A stretch of 29,038 nt of DNA from Candidatus Woesearchaeota archaeon (GTDB taxonomy: Archaea; Nanobdellota; Nanobdellia; Woesearchaeales; BM511): positions 1-29,038 of the forward strand of contig JAAOYE010000070.1 in the NCBI GenBank assembly GCA_018221175.1, in the 5' to 3' direction. The position numbers and the translations under genes were made by a program. This document shows, piece by piece, positions 22,711 to 29,038 of this stretch. Every line of letters begins with the position of its first letter. The stretch's first letter is position 1. Below the pieces are notes generated by a model. It was not told the origin of the DNA and searched no databases. It worked only from the letters and a program-made list of their open reading frames with translations.

Positions 22711-22853
22711 GGCACTGTTGCAAATCTTTTGAGAAAGTCTCCTACTGGGCACCCCGTAGGGGGCTTCCCCCGCCCAGTCAGCGTCAGCCAACACCACAAA
22801 AAGTAGTGGTGGTTGGCTATGGTGACAGCTACGGTGACTTTTTCAATGGTGCC
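22711..22853. mobile_element. MITE-like element, 143 bp, no coding capacity
   Basis: The ends are inverted repeats: GGCACTGTTG at the left (22711-22720) and CAATGGTGCC at the right (22844-22853), 8 of 10 bases matching (all 10 pair if G-U is allowed). The left end reads GGCACTGTTGCAAA, which I recall as the end of IS6-family elements such as IS26. Perfect 10-bp direct repeats flank both ends. Inside, stems GAGAAAGTC/GACTTTTTC, CTGGGC/GCCCAG and AGCCAACACCAC/GTGGTGGTTGGCT fold most of the length. IS6 elements usually duplicate 8 bp, so the family match is tentative. Confidence 0.7.
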
Positions 22854-22863
22854 GTTTTGTTAG
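22854..22863. repeat. Right copy of 10-bp target-site duplication
   Basis: GTTTTGTTAG immediately follows the right inverted repeat of the element at 22711-22853. Confidence 0.75.
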
Positions 22864-22867
22864 AGAA

Positions 22868-22878
22868 CTTTTTTATAT
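22868..22878 (+). promoter_or_regulatory. TATA box of kae1
   Basis: ACTTTTTTATATTGAC contains the TATA box, whose centre lies about 27 nt before the ATG of kae1, fitting a leaderless start. The box lies just right of the MITE target duplication. Confidence 0.55.
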
Positions 22879-22899
22879 TGACTAAAAATTCTTTTTTTC

Positions 22900-23886
22900 A
22901 TGATTGTTTTAGGAATAGAATCAACAGCCCACACATTTGGAGTATCGATTGTTGATGGCAAGAATAAAAAGGTTTTATCTAACGTTATGGAGAGCTATAC
23001 GACTAAGACAGGGGGGATGATACCTTCAAAAGTTGGAGACCACCACGTTGAAGTGTTTGACAAAGTCATAGCTCAATCACTAAAAAAAGCAAGAGTCAAA
23101 TTAAAAGAAGTTGATTTGATCTCTTTTTCTCAAGGACCGGGCATAGGCCATAGTTTAAGGATTGGCACTTTTTGTGCCAAGACGCTTTCGCTTTTGTTAA
23201 AAAAGCCGCTTATTGGCGTTAACCACTGCATAGCACATCTTGAAATTGGCAAAATGATGACACCAGCAAAAGACCCTGTTCTATTATATGCTTCTGGCGC
23301 AAACACACAAGTCATTGCTTATGAAGGAGGTAAATACAGGGTTTTTGGCGAAACACTTGACATGGGCATAGGGAACTTTTTGGATGCATTTGGAAGAGTA
23401 TTAGGCATTGGTTTTCCAGCAGGACCCAAGATTGAAGAGATGGCAAAGAAGGGAAAAAATTTTGTTGAGCTTCCCTACGTTGTTAAGGGAATGGATGTTT
23501 CATTTGGCGGTCTTTTGACTAACTTGAAGCAGAAGCTGAAAAAAGGATACAAAAAGAAGGATTTGGCATTTTCTATCCAGGAGACTATTTTTGCAATGCT
23601 TACAGAAGTTTCTGAGCGGGCAATAGCACATACTGGCAAGTCAGAGCTTTTGCTTGGCGGCGGCGTTGTGTGCAACAAAAGGCTGCAGGAAATGGCAGAG
23701 ACTATGTGCAAGGAAAGAGGTGCGAAATGCTTTATTCTTCCAAACGAGTTCAATGTTGACAATGCTGCGATGATTGCATTTTTAGGACTTGAAATGTATA
23801 AATCAGGTATGAGAACAAAGATAAAAGATGCATCGATAAGACCTTATGAAAGAACTGATAGTGTTGATGTAAAATGGAGGGAATAA
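22900..23886 (+). CDS. kae1: tRNA threonylcarbamoyladenosine transferase Kae1
   Basis: Kae1 (TsaD/Qri7/Kae1 family, KEOPS complex) attaches the threonylcarbamoyl group to A37 of tRNAs that decode ANN codons, giving t6A. The 328-residue protein has GIESTAHTFGVSIVDGK at the start, the metal ligands in HCIAH (His109 and His113, approximate), ASGANTQVIAYEGGKYRVFG, LDMGIGNFLDAFGR and the end LGGGVVCNKRLQEM and DNAAMIAFLG. Length fits Kae1 without the Bud32 kinase, which is fused to it in several archaea. The gene overlaps the next one by 13 bases. Confidence 0.95.
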   Translation: MIVLGIESTAHTFGVSIVDGKNKKVLSNVMESYTTKTGGMIPSKVGDHHVEVFDKVIAQSLKKARVKLKEVDLISFSQGPGIGHSLRIGTFCAKTLSLLLKKPLIGVNHCIAHLEIGKMMTPAKDPVLLYASGANTQVIAYEGGKYRVFGETLDMGIGNFLDAFGRVLGIGFPAGPKIEEMAKKGKNFVELPYVVKGMDVSFGGLLTNLKQKLKKGYKKKDLAFSIQETIFAMLTEVSERAIAHTGKSELLLGGGVVCNKRLQEMAETMCKERGAKCFILPNEFNVDNAAMIAFLGLEMYKSGMRTKIKDASIRPYERTDSVDVKWRE

Positions 23887-24782
23887 AAAAAGCCTATCCA
23901 GCCTATCTAAACATATTAGATGGTAAGAAAAAGCCAGAGTTTCAGATTGCAAAACAAAAGGGGATTCTTGACAAAAAAATAAAACAAGTTGAAAAAATAC
24001 TAGGATCCTGCGAGTTATGCGAGAGAAAATGCAAAGTAAATCGTCTTGCTGGCGAGCTTGGTGTATGCAAGGTTGGCATTACACCAAAAATATTTGGGGC
24101 ATACACTCATATGGGTGAAGAAGCAGAACTTATTCCATCAGCAACACTGTTTTTTTCTGGTTGTACAATGAAGTGTGATTACTGCCAAAACGCTCCTGAC
24201 TCAATGAGTCCAGAACATGGAAATGAGTGGTTTGAAGAAGATATTGCAAAGTGGATAGAGCAAAAATTTAAAGAAGGATGCAGGAATGTGAATTTTGTTG
24301 GCGGCGACCCGACACCATATTTATTTAACATGCTGAAAGCTTTGAAGTTGTGCGGCGCAGACACGCCGGTTGTATGGAATTCAAACGCTTATTACAGCGA
24401 GAAAACAGCTGAGATTTTAAAAGATATAGTTGATGTTTATCTATTGGATTTTAGGTATTTTAAAGAGGGATGCGCAAGGAGATTAAGCGATGCAAAGAAT
24501 TATCCAAAAGCTGCAATGAGAAACTTGTTAGGTGCATCAAAAGACGCAGAACTTTTAATTCGGTTGCTGCTGATGCCAGGCCACATTGGCTGTGACGCAA
24601 AACCAATACTTAAGTGGATAAAAGAAAACTTGGGTGGATGGGCCAGGGTAAATCTTCTTGCACAGTATCATCCATCATGGCATGCAAAAAAACATGTGGA
24701 ATTAAGTAGGAGGCTAACACACATAGAATACCAAGAAGTTGTTGATTACGCTAAAGACATTGGCCTTAAGAATCTTTGCTGA
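23874..24782 (+). CDS. PflX-type radical SAM protein (COG1313-like)
   Basis: 302 residues. The radical SAM motif is CTMKCDYC (residues 97-104), binding the [4Fe-4S] cluster that cleaves S-adenosylmethionine. Ahead of it stand four cysteines (C46, C49, C53, C65; CELCERKC ... GVC), which mark the PflX-like group related to pyruvate-formate-lyase activating enzymes. NFVGGDPTP follows, and LLMPGHIGCDAKPILKWIKE is typical of this group. Function is unknown in general. The start overlaps kae1 by 13 bases, so translational coupling is likely. Confidence 0.88.
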   Translation: MEGIKKAYPAYLNILDGKKKPEFQIAKQKGILDKKIKQVEKILGSCELCERKCKVNRLAGELGVCKVGITPKIFGAYTHMGEEAELIPSATLFFSGCTMKCDYCQNAPDSMSPEHGNEWFEEDIAKWIEQKFKEGCRNVNFVGGDPTPYLFNMLKALKLCGADTPVVWNSNAYYSEKTAEILKDIVDVYLLDFRYFKEGCARRLSDAKNYPKAAMRNLLGASKDAELLIRLLLMPGHIGCDAKPILKWIKENLGGWARVNLLAQYHPSWHAKKHVELSRRLTHIEYQEVVDYAKDIGLKNLC

Positions 24783-24784
24783 TT

Positions 24785-26656
24785 CTAACCAGCACTAACA
24801 ATTTGCTTTAGAATCTGCTGCTTTCCTGACCAGTCAAGCGATTCTTTTAGGACGTCAACAATGGTTTCTACCGGGATGATTTTTATTTTAGAAAGCTTTT
24901 TCTTGTCAACTACGATATCTTTAACATTTGCTTTTGGCACAATAACTGAAGATATCCCTGTGTCAATAGCAGCCTCAACCTTTGATGAAACGCCGCCGAT
25001 AGGCATAACCTCTCCTCTAACAGATAATGAGCCAGTCATCGCAATGTTTTGTTTGATAGGGATTTTTTTAAGAGCAGAAATCACACTAGTTGCCACTGCT
25101 ATCGATGCGGAGTCTCCTTCAACACCTTCGTATGTCTGCAAGAACTGCACATAAATATCATATTTGCCTTTGATGTCCATACCAAAAAATTTCTTGATGA
25201 TTGCAGATACATTTGTCACAGCTTCTTTTGCGATTTCTCCAAGTTTTCCTGTAGCAATTATCTTGTTGCCTTTTCCGCCAGGAGTCACTTCTGATTCTAT
25301 TGGGAGGATTATTCCAGAGCTCATTGCGCCGCCGCCAATAACTGCAAGCCCGTTTACTCTGCCAATTTGCTTGCCGGTTACTTTAATGACTTCATATTCT
25401 TTTTTCCTGTCAATATATTCATCAGCAATCTGCTGTTCTAGGGGCCGTGCAGGAATCTTTGCTTTTAGAACATGCTCTTTTTCGACAAGATTCTTTTTGT
25501 CTTCGCCAATTGCAATGTCTCCTGCTGCTCTTACAAGACCTCCAAGCTCCCTAAGCCTTAGTGTTAGGCGGCCTTTTCTGTTTGCCATCCTTCTTGCCAT
25601 TTCTATTACTGCTTCAACAGCTTCTTTTTTGAAGTGAGGTATTTTCTCGTCTTTTGTGACTTCTTGTGCTACAAAGACTGCGATTTTGTCTCTGTTTTTT
25701 GGCGTGTCAGGAATGGTTTCATCCATGTAGACTTCATAACCATATCCTCTGATTCTTGATCTAAGAGCTGGGTGCAGGTTTTTGATTGTCTCTACGTTTC
25801 CTGCAGCTATCATGATGAATTTGCATGGGACTGGCTCTGTTCTTACCATTGCTCCAGCTGAGCGCTCAGATTGTCCCGTGATTGGGTATTTTCCTTCTTG
25901 CAGCGCTGTTAAGAGCTCTTGCTGTGTGTGTGGCTGCAAAGTGGATATTTCATCTATGAATAATACGCCCATGTGGGCTTTGTGAATCATTCCTGCAACA
26001 ACTCTTTCATGTGCTGGTGTTCCTAGCCCTCCTGATTGGAATGGGTCGTGAAGTACGTCTCCAAGAAGTGCTCCCGCGTGTGCGCCTGTGGCGTCTAGAA
26101 AAGGCGCCTGCTGCTTTTTGAAGTTGTCAACAATCGTTTTTGGAACTTTTACTTTTTCACTTTGGCGTCTTCCAAGATTTATAGCTAGCATAAACCCAAT
26201 AACCAACAGGATACTAGTTATTAATGATGCAGCATATACGACATCTGGAATAACACCTTTTCGCCATAAATACCAAGGGAAGAGTGATGCAATAATTATT
26301 AGTATAAAAAAGAATATGTTTTGGTTTTTGAATAGGTTCATTGACTCTAAACGCGCTTTTTGGACTAGCGCCCTTGATTGTCCTGCAGGCATTGTTCTAA
26401 CTAAAGGCATGTTTTCGTCGTCAGGGTTTGCAAATGATACAACGTCCACTAGTTTTTCTTTTGGAATAAGTTCTGTAAGCGCAATTCCAAGCATAGACTT
26501 TCCAGTCCCAGGCTCGCCTATTAATAGTACGTGGCGTCTTTGTTCAGCACTTTTTCTCATAAGTTCTACTGCTTTATCCTGGCCGATAACTTGGTCTATT
26601 ATCTTTTTAGAAACCTTGATATCCTTTGTTGTCTTGTAATTTAACCCCTTCTTCAT
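24785..26656 (-). CDS. lonB: Membrane-anchored ATP-dependent protease LonB
   Basis: 623 residues, archaeal Lon. The AAA+ part has GEPGTGKS (47-54, Walker A), a Walker B region VLFIDEIS, and two membrane helices inserted between them (about 112-130 and 139-160), which anchor the enzyme in the membrane and define LonB. The C-terminal protease has the catalytic serine in GDSAS (near 517) and lysine in SSKVEAA (near 560). It degrades damaged and regulatory proteins. GTTTAAATAATAC about 28 nt before the ATG fits a promoter. It converges with the radical SAM gene, 2 nt apart. Confidence 0.95.
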   Translation of the reverse strand: MKKGLNYKTTKDIKVSKKIIDQVIGQDKAVELMRKSAEQRRHVLLIGEPGTGKSMLGIALTELIPKEKLVDVVSFANPDDENMPLVRTMPAGQSRALVQKARLESMNLFKNQNIFFFILIIIASLFPWYLWRKGVIPDVVYAASLITSILLVIGFMLAINLGRRQSEKVKVPKTIVDNFKKQQAPFLDATGAHAGALLGDVLHDPFQSGGLGTPAHERVVAGMIHKAHMGVLFIDEISTLQPHTQQELLTALQEGKYPITGQSERSAGAMVRTEPVPCKFIMIAAGNVETIKNLHPALRSRIRGYGYEVYMDETIPDTPKNRDKIAVFVAQEVTKDEKIPHFKKEAVEAVIEMARRMANRKGRLTLRLRELGGLVRAAGDIAIGEDKKNLVEKEHVLKAKIPARPLEQQIADEYIDRKKEYEVIKVTGKQIGRVNGLAVIGGGAMSSGIILPIESEVTPGGKGNKIIATGKLGEIAKEAVTNVSAIIKKFFGMDIKGKYDIYVQFLQTYEGVEGDSASIAVATSVISALKKIPIKQNIAMTGSLSVRGEVMPIGGVSSKVEAAIDTGISSVIVPKANVKDIVVDKKKLSKIKIIPVETIVDVLKESLDWSGKQQILKQIVSAG

Positions 26657-26710
26657 CTAGGTGAAAATATTGTGGTATTATTTAAACTTAATCTTATCAC
26701 TCAAAAAGAA

Positions 26711-26788
26711 TTATTCGTCGTCGTCCTCAATGTATTCGCTTAAGTCTTCCATGAGTTCGTCGTAGTCTTTTTCGTCAATTTTTACCAT
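26711..26788 (-). CDS. Very short acidic protein, 25 residues
   Basis: Translation is MVKIDEKDYDELMEDLSEYI followed by EDDDE and a stop, strongly acidic (14 of 25 residues Asp/Glu). GGTGATG lies 5-8 nt before the ATG, a good ribosome binding site. The gene begins 11 bases after the stop of the membrane protein gene at 26800. No family is known to me; real expression is plausible but unproven. Confidence 0.5.
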   Translation of the reverse strand: MVKIDEKDYDELMEDLSEYIEDDDE

Positions 26789-26799
26789 ATTTCATCACC

Positions 26800-27318
26800 T
26801 TACTTTTTCCCGAGTTTCTTGTATGAGATAAATATGACGAGTGCTAGTTCGATAAATATTACTATTGGCCTTATTATTCTGTGAAGGTCTGAGTATGACT
26901 GCGCTGTCCCAAAGAATAGTGCGAATAATCCTCCCAGCATAAATCCTGTGCCTACCCATTCATTTATTGTGTCTGGTTTTGCAGGAAGATACATTCCTGC
27001 AAGGATAGCTGCAACGCCCATTAAAGCAGAGATTATAAAGACGATAAAATTGTGGTTTTTTCTGGCGTTTTCCCATTCTTTTTCACAGTAATAATTGTAG
27101 TTGCACCAGTTTCTTTCCCACTTTCCGCCGTCTGCTTCGCATGTTTCCTGTGTTATGTTTGTTATGTCTGCTTTTTCAAGCGGGACTGCTCTTGGGCTTA
27201 TCTCGCAAAAATCGTTAAAATCAGGCCGCGGGTAAATCGCGTCTATTGTTGAAAATACCAGTATTGAAAAGAGTGTTGCTATTACAAATATTATGAGTAT
27301 CTTTCTTATGTCAATCAT
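26800..27318 (-). CDS. Membrane protein with a cysteine-rich outer loop, function unknown
   Basis: 172 residues. An N-terminal membrane helix (about 7-27) is followed by a hydrophilic loop of about 60 residues with four cysteines (FCEIS, ETCEADGG, NWCNYNYYCEKEW), which could form disulfides outside the cell. Three more hydrophobic helices close the chain (about 91-109, 122-139, 149-167). A palindrome AGTATA-N8-TATACT at 27324-27343 lies between the TATA box (TTTATATA, about 27347) and the ATG and may be an operator. Confidence 0.7.
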   Translation of the reverse strand: MIDIRKILIIFVIATLFSILVFSTIDAIYPRPDFNDFCEISPRAVPLEKADITNITQETCEADGGKWERNWCNYNYYCEKEWENARKNHNFIVFIISALMGVAAILAGMYLPAKPDTINEWVGTGFMLGGLFALFFGTAQSYSDLHRIIRPIVIFIELALVIFISYKKLGKK

Positions 27319-27407
27319 TTTTTAGTATACATAATACTATACTGGTATATAAATGTATTGGTTTACTTAGTAAATATATATTAAACTGATATAAAAAGCT
27401 AAGTATT

Positions 27408-27746
27408 ATGGATGAAAAAAAGCTTTTGAAAATCTCAATAATAATTAGCATAGCGGGTGTTGTGGGATTATTCATAGTCAGCAGCTTGATTCATCCAAAA
27501 CTAATTTCTATAAGTGATGTTGACGAAAGCCATATTGGAAAAATAGTAGCAGTAAAAGGAGAAGTGACAAAAATATTTATTAGCGGGAATAGAACAATAA
27601 TCTATATCGATGACTCCTTAGTGTCATTTACAATCTTTTCTAAAGTAGAAATAGAAAAAGGAAAAAAAGTGGAAATCACAGGGAAAGTAGAAGAATATCA
27701 GGATAATCTGCAAATAATTGTAGACAAACTACAGATAATAAACTAA
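27408..27746 (+). CDS. Membrane-anchored OB-fold protein
   Basis: 112 residues. A single membrane helix at about 7-28 is followed by an OB-fold-like domain: IGKIVAVKGEVTKIFISGNR, TIIYIDDSLVSFTIFS, KGKKVEITGKVEEYQDNLQI. This is the pattern of the nucleic-acid-binding (tRNA_anti-like) fold, but membrane-linked OB domains often bind other ligands, so the partner is unknown. ATATAAAAAG about 27 nt before the ATG fits a leaderless promoter. Confidence 0.75.
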   Translation: MDEKKLLKISIIISIAGVVGLFIVSSLIHPKLISISDVDESHIGKIVAVKGEVTKIFISGNRTIIYIDDSLVSFTIFSKVEIEKGKKVEITGKVEEYQDNLQIIVDKLQIIN

Positions 27747-27778
27747 ACTATTTATACAAGTTCTTTAATAAAAACATA

Positions 27779-28432
27779 ATGCATCAAAAAAGCTTCAAAG
27801 TCTTTGAGATTATAGAAAACTTCTTTGAAAAGACAAATTTGAGGTGGGGCCATGAAGACTGGCTTTCGCTGCTTTCTAAAATGGAAAAAGCAGGCGTTTC
27901 AATCGACCCAGATCAGCTTGGGCAGATGCTTGAACGCGAACGTGAAAGACGACAAAACGCGACAAAAGTTCTTTTTGTTTGCACAGGAAACATTTTTAGA
28001 AGCATGAGTGCAGAATTCTGCCTAAAAGACCACCTTAAAAGAAAAGGTGTTTCTAACATGGTTGTAAATAGTGCGGGAATAATTGCAGCACCTGAATATC
28101 CTAATCCAAAAACAATAGATATGTTAAACGGGTTTGGAATAAGCGTCAAGGAGCACAAGCAGGAAAAACTAACTCGAGAGCATGTTGATAATCATCACCA
28201 TGTTATTACAATGGGGCAAAACCATAAGAACTACATAAAAAAATATTATGGTAAAGATGCTGTTTTGTTTAACGAGCTGGCAATAGGTGAGTCAACATCT
28301 GTTTTAGACATACCAGAAGCTGTTCAAGACTATAAAACAAACAAGCAGTGTTTTGATGCACACATAGAAAAAACAGTCAGACACATCCACCAAAACACGT
28401 CAAACCTTTATAATAATCTAGTAAAAGAATAA
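27779..28432 (+). CDS. Low-molecular-weight protein-tyrosine-phosphatase-like protein with an N-terminal extension
   Basis: 217 residues. The phosphatase signature VLFVCTGNIFRSMSAEF (65-80) contains C68-X5-R74, the cysteine nucleophile loop of this family. SVLDIPEA near residue 180 carries the likely general acid Asp, although the usual Asp-Pro pair is here Asp-Ile-Pro. About 60 residues of mostly helical sequence precede the domain and are not standard for the family. A TTTATAC box at about 27751 stands 27 nt before the ATG. It could also be an arsenate-reductase-like relative. Confidence 0.85.
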   Translation: MHQKSFKVFEIIENFFEKTNLRWGHEDWLSLLSKMEKAGVSIDPDQLGQMLERERERRQNATKVLFVCTGNIFRSMSAEFCLKDHLKRKGVSNMVVNSAGIIAAPEYPNPKTIDMLNGFGISVKEHKQEKLTREHVDNHHHVITMGQNHKNYIKKYYGKDAVLFNELAIGESTSVLDIPEAVQDYKTNKQCFDAHIEKTVRHIHQNTSNLYNNLVKE

Positions 28433-28498
28433 ACATAATGATAATTGAACTGGGACTATTCTTCTGGAGGTCTTATTGCTCCAAGTGATAATGTTTTT

Positions 28499-28876
28499 TT
28501 AAGATCCGTTATGCTGATTATTAACTCTTGAGCGACCTCGTGCGATATTAAGAACTAATTTATCTAAAGTGCCATGATCACGTCTTTGCATATCTCTTGG
28601 AGCTTTGGGATTATCAGTAATTAACACCTCAGCAAATACTGTTGTTGAACCATCTATGAAATTGGCAACAGCTTTATGATGCCCATCAACTAAATAATAA
28701 ATATTATCTGTTAAAAGGACACCACAAGGCTTGTATGGACCGCTATGTTGAGAGATATACTTCTCAATTTTTTCTTTGTGTACAAAAGGGCGGGTGGCAT
28801 GCAGTTTCTTCATGGGTATCTCTCTTATTTCAACTTCTCCTCCATATCTTAGATGATATTGTCTTAGTGATGGCAT
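28499..28876 (-). CDS. ParB/sulfiredoxin-fold protein
   Basis: 125 residues. FVHKEKIEKYI followed by NIYYLVDGHHKAVANF matches the ParB/Srx fold, where GHHK (residues 65-68) stands in the nucleotide/phosphate-binding loop. Members may act as nucleases, CTPases or sulfiredoxins; the exact role cannot be read from the sequence. The C-terminus is basic (RRDHGTLDKLVLNIARGRSR). TTTATAAA about 30 nt before the ATG fits a promoter. No ParA partner is visible nearby. Confidence 0.6.
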   Translation of the reverse strand: MPSLRQYHLRYGGEVEIREIPMKKLHATRPFVHKEKIEKYISQHSGPYKPCGVLLTDNIYYLVDGHHKAVANFIDGSTTVFAEVLITDNPKAPRDMQRRDHGTLDKLVLNIARGRSRVNNQHNGS

Positions 28877-28985
28877 ACTAATTAGGTATATTTTTACATT
28901 TATAAACTTTTCGCTTTGTAATCACTTAAGGGTGGTTAAAAAATAATCAATAGTCTTTTAAATAAATATTTAAATTTCTTTTTTC

Positions 28986-29038
28986 ATGATAGAAATATTT
29001 CTATTTATTATTATCGGAATCTTCTTTGGAACAATCAC
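28986..29038 (+). CDS. Start of a membrane protein, cut by the window end
   Basis: The first 17 codons read MIEIFLFIIIGIFFGTI, a hydrophobic helix. The GxxxGT spacing recalls the start of tripartite-tricarboxylate-transporter (TctA-like) permeases of archaea, but too little is visible. AATATTTAAATT at about 28964-28975 fits a promoter. Confidence 0.45.
   Translation, partial: MIEIFLFIIIGIFFGTI

Noticed and set aside
22669..22797. N-terminal extension of the RSH protein (43 residues)
   Set aside because: It runs through the promoter box and into the MITE-like element; the ATG at 22668 has a TATA box at the right distance and gives the usual N-terminus.
22711..22853. SRP RNA or RNase P RNA
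   Set aside because: The short match TATGGTGAC to SRP RNA and GAGAAAGTC to RNase P are isolated; the required conserved loops are missing, while transposon ends and target duplications explain the borders.
1..29038. CRISPR arrays or rRNA genes
   Set aside because: No regularly spaced direct repeats and no rRNA-like stretches were seen by reading.

Overview
The window is an AT-rich, tightly packed archaeal chromosome segment, most likely from a DPANN-type archaeon. Woesearchaeota or a relative is my best guess, from gene content rather than a tree. Evidence for Archaea: RNA polymerase split into H, B'', B', A' and A'' genes in the order seen in archaea, archaeal NusA and eL30, LonB with two membrane segments, Kae1, diphthamide genes, TATA boxes about 25-30 nt before many starts (leaderless promoters), and intron-bearing tRNA genes. 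Layout, left to right: (1) 1-3236 is an accessory island: the end of a RelE/ParE-like toxin gene, an MNT-HEPN nucleotidyltransferase/HEPN pair with a third gene of unknown function, a palindromic operator over their promoter, and then about 820 bases of gene-poor, decayed-looking DNA. (2) 3237-6362 holds a fused asparagine-synthetase-like/Dph6 gene and a [NiFe]-hydrogenase maturation cassette (endopeptidase, HypC, HypA, and a new-looking protein ending in a HypC-like barrel). (3) 6323-9106 holds an EamA transporter, small membrane proteins, a stand-alone EF-Tu domain-2-like protein and a short Dph2-like protein. (4) 9139-18157 is one leftward transcription/translation operon, rpoH-rpoB2-rpoB1-rpoA1-rpoA2-rpl30e-nusA-rps12-rps7; EF-2, EF-1A and S10, which often follow S7, are absent. 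(5) 18183-18860 holds three leftward tRNA genes, Lys(UUU), Asp(GUC) and Tyr(GUA), which together appear to carry six introns, including D-loop, T-loop and variable-region introns. (6) 18905-22668 holds a surface/membrane protein, a small unknown, and a full-length RelA/SpoT homologue, which is rare in Archaea. (7) 22711-22853 is a 143-bp MITE-like element with terminal inverted repeats and a perfect 10-bp target duplication, inserted between the divergent promoters of the RelA/SpoT gene and kae1. (8) 22900-29038 holds kae1, a PflX-type radical SAM protein, lonB, a 25-codon acidic ORF, small membrane proteins, a low-molecular-weight phosphatase, a ParB/Srx-fold protein and the first codons of another membrane protein. 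How the genes fit together: the core is information processing (RNA polymerase, ribosome, tRNAs, t6A modification by Kae1, diphthamide modification of EF-2). The hydrogenase maturation genes imply a [NiFe] hydrogenase elsewhere in the genome. The most unusual items are the intron-dense tRNA cluster, the MITE in the RSH/kae1 promoter region, the Dph6 fusion paired with a domain-short Dph2, and the HypC-like fusion beside hypA. No searches were run; family names come from motifs and remembered family features.
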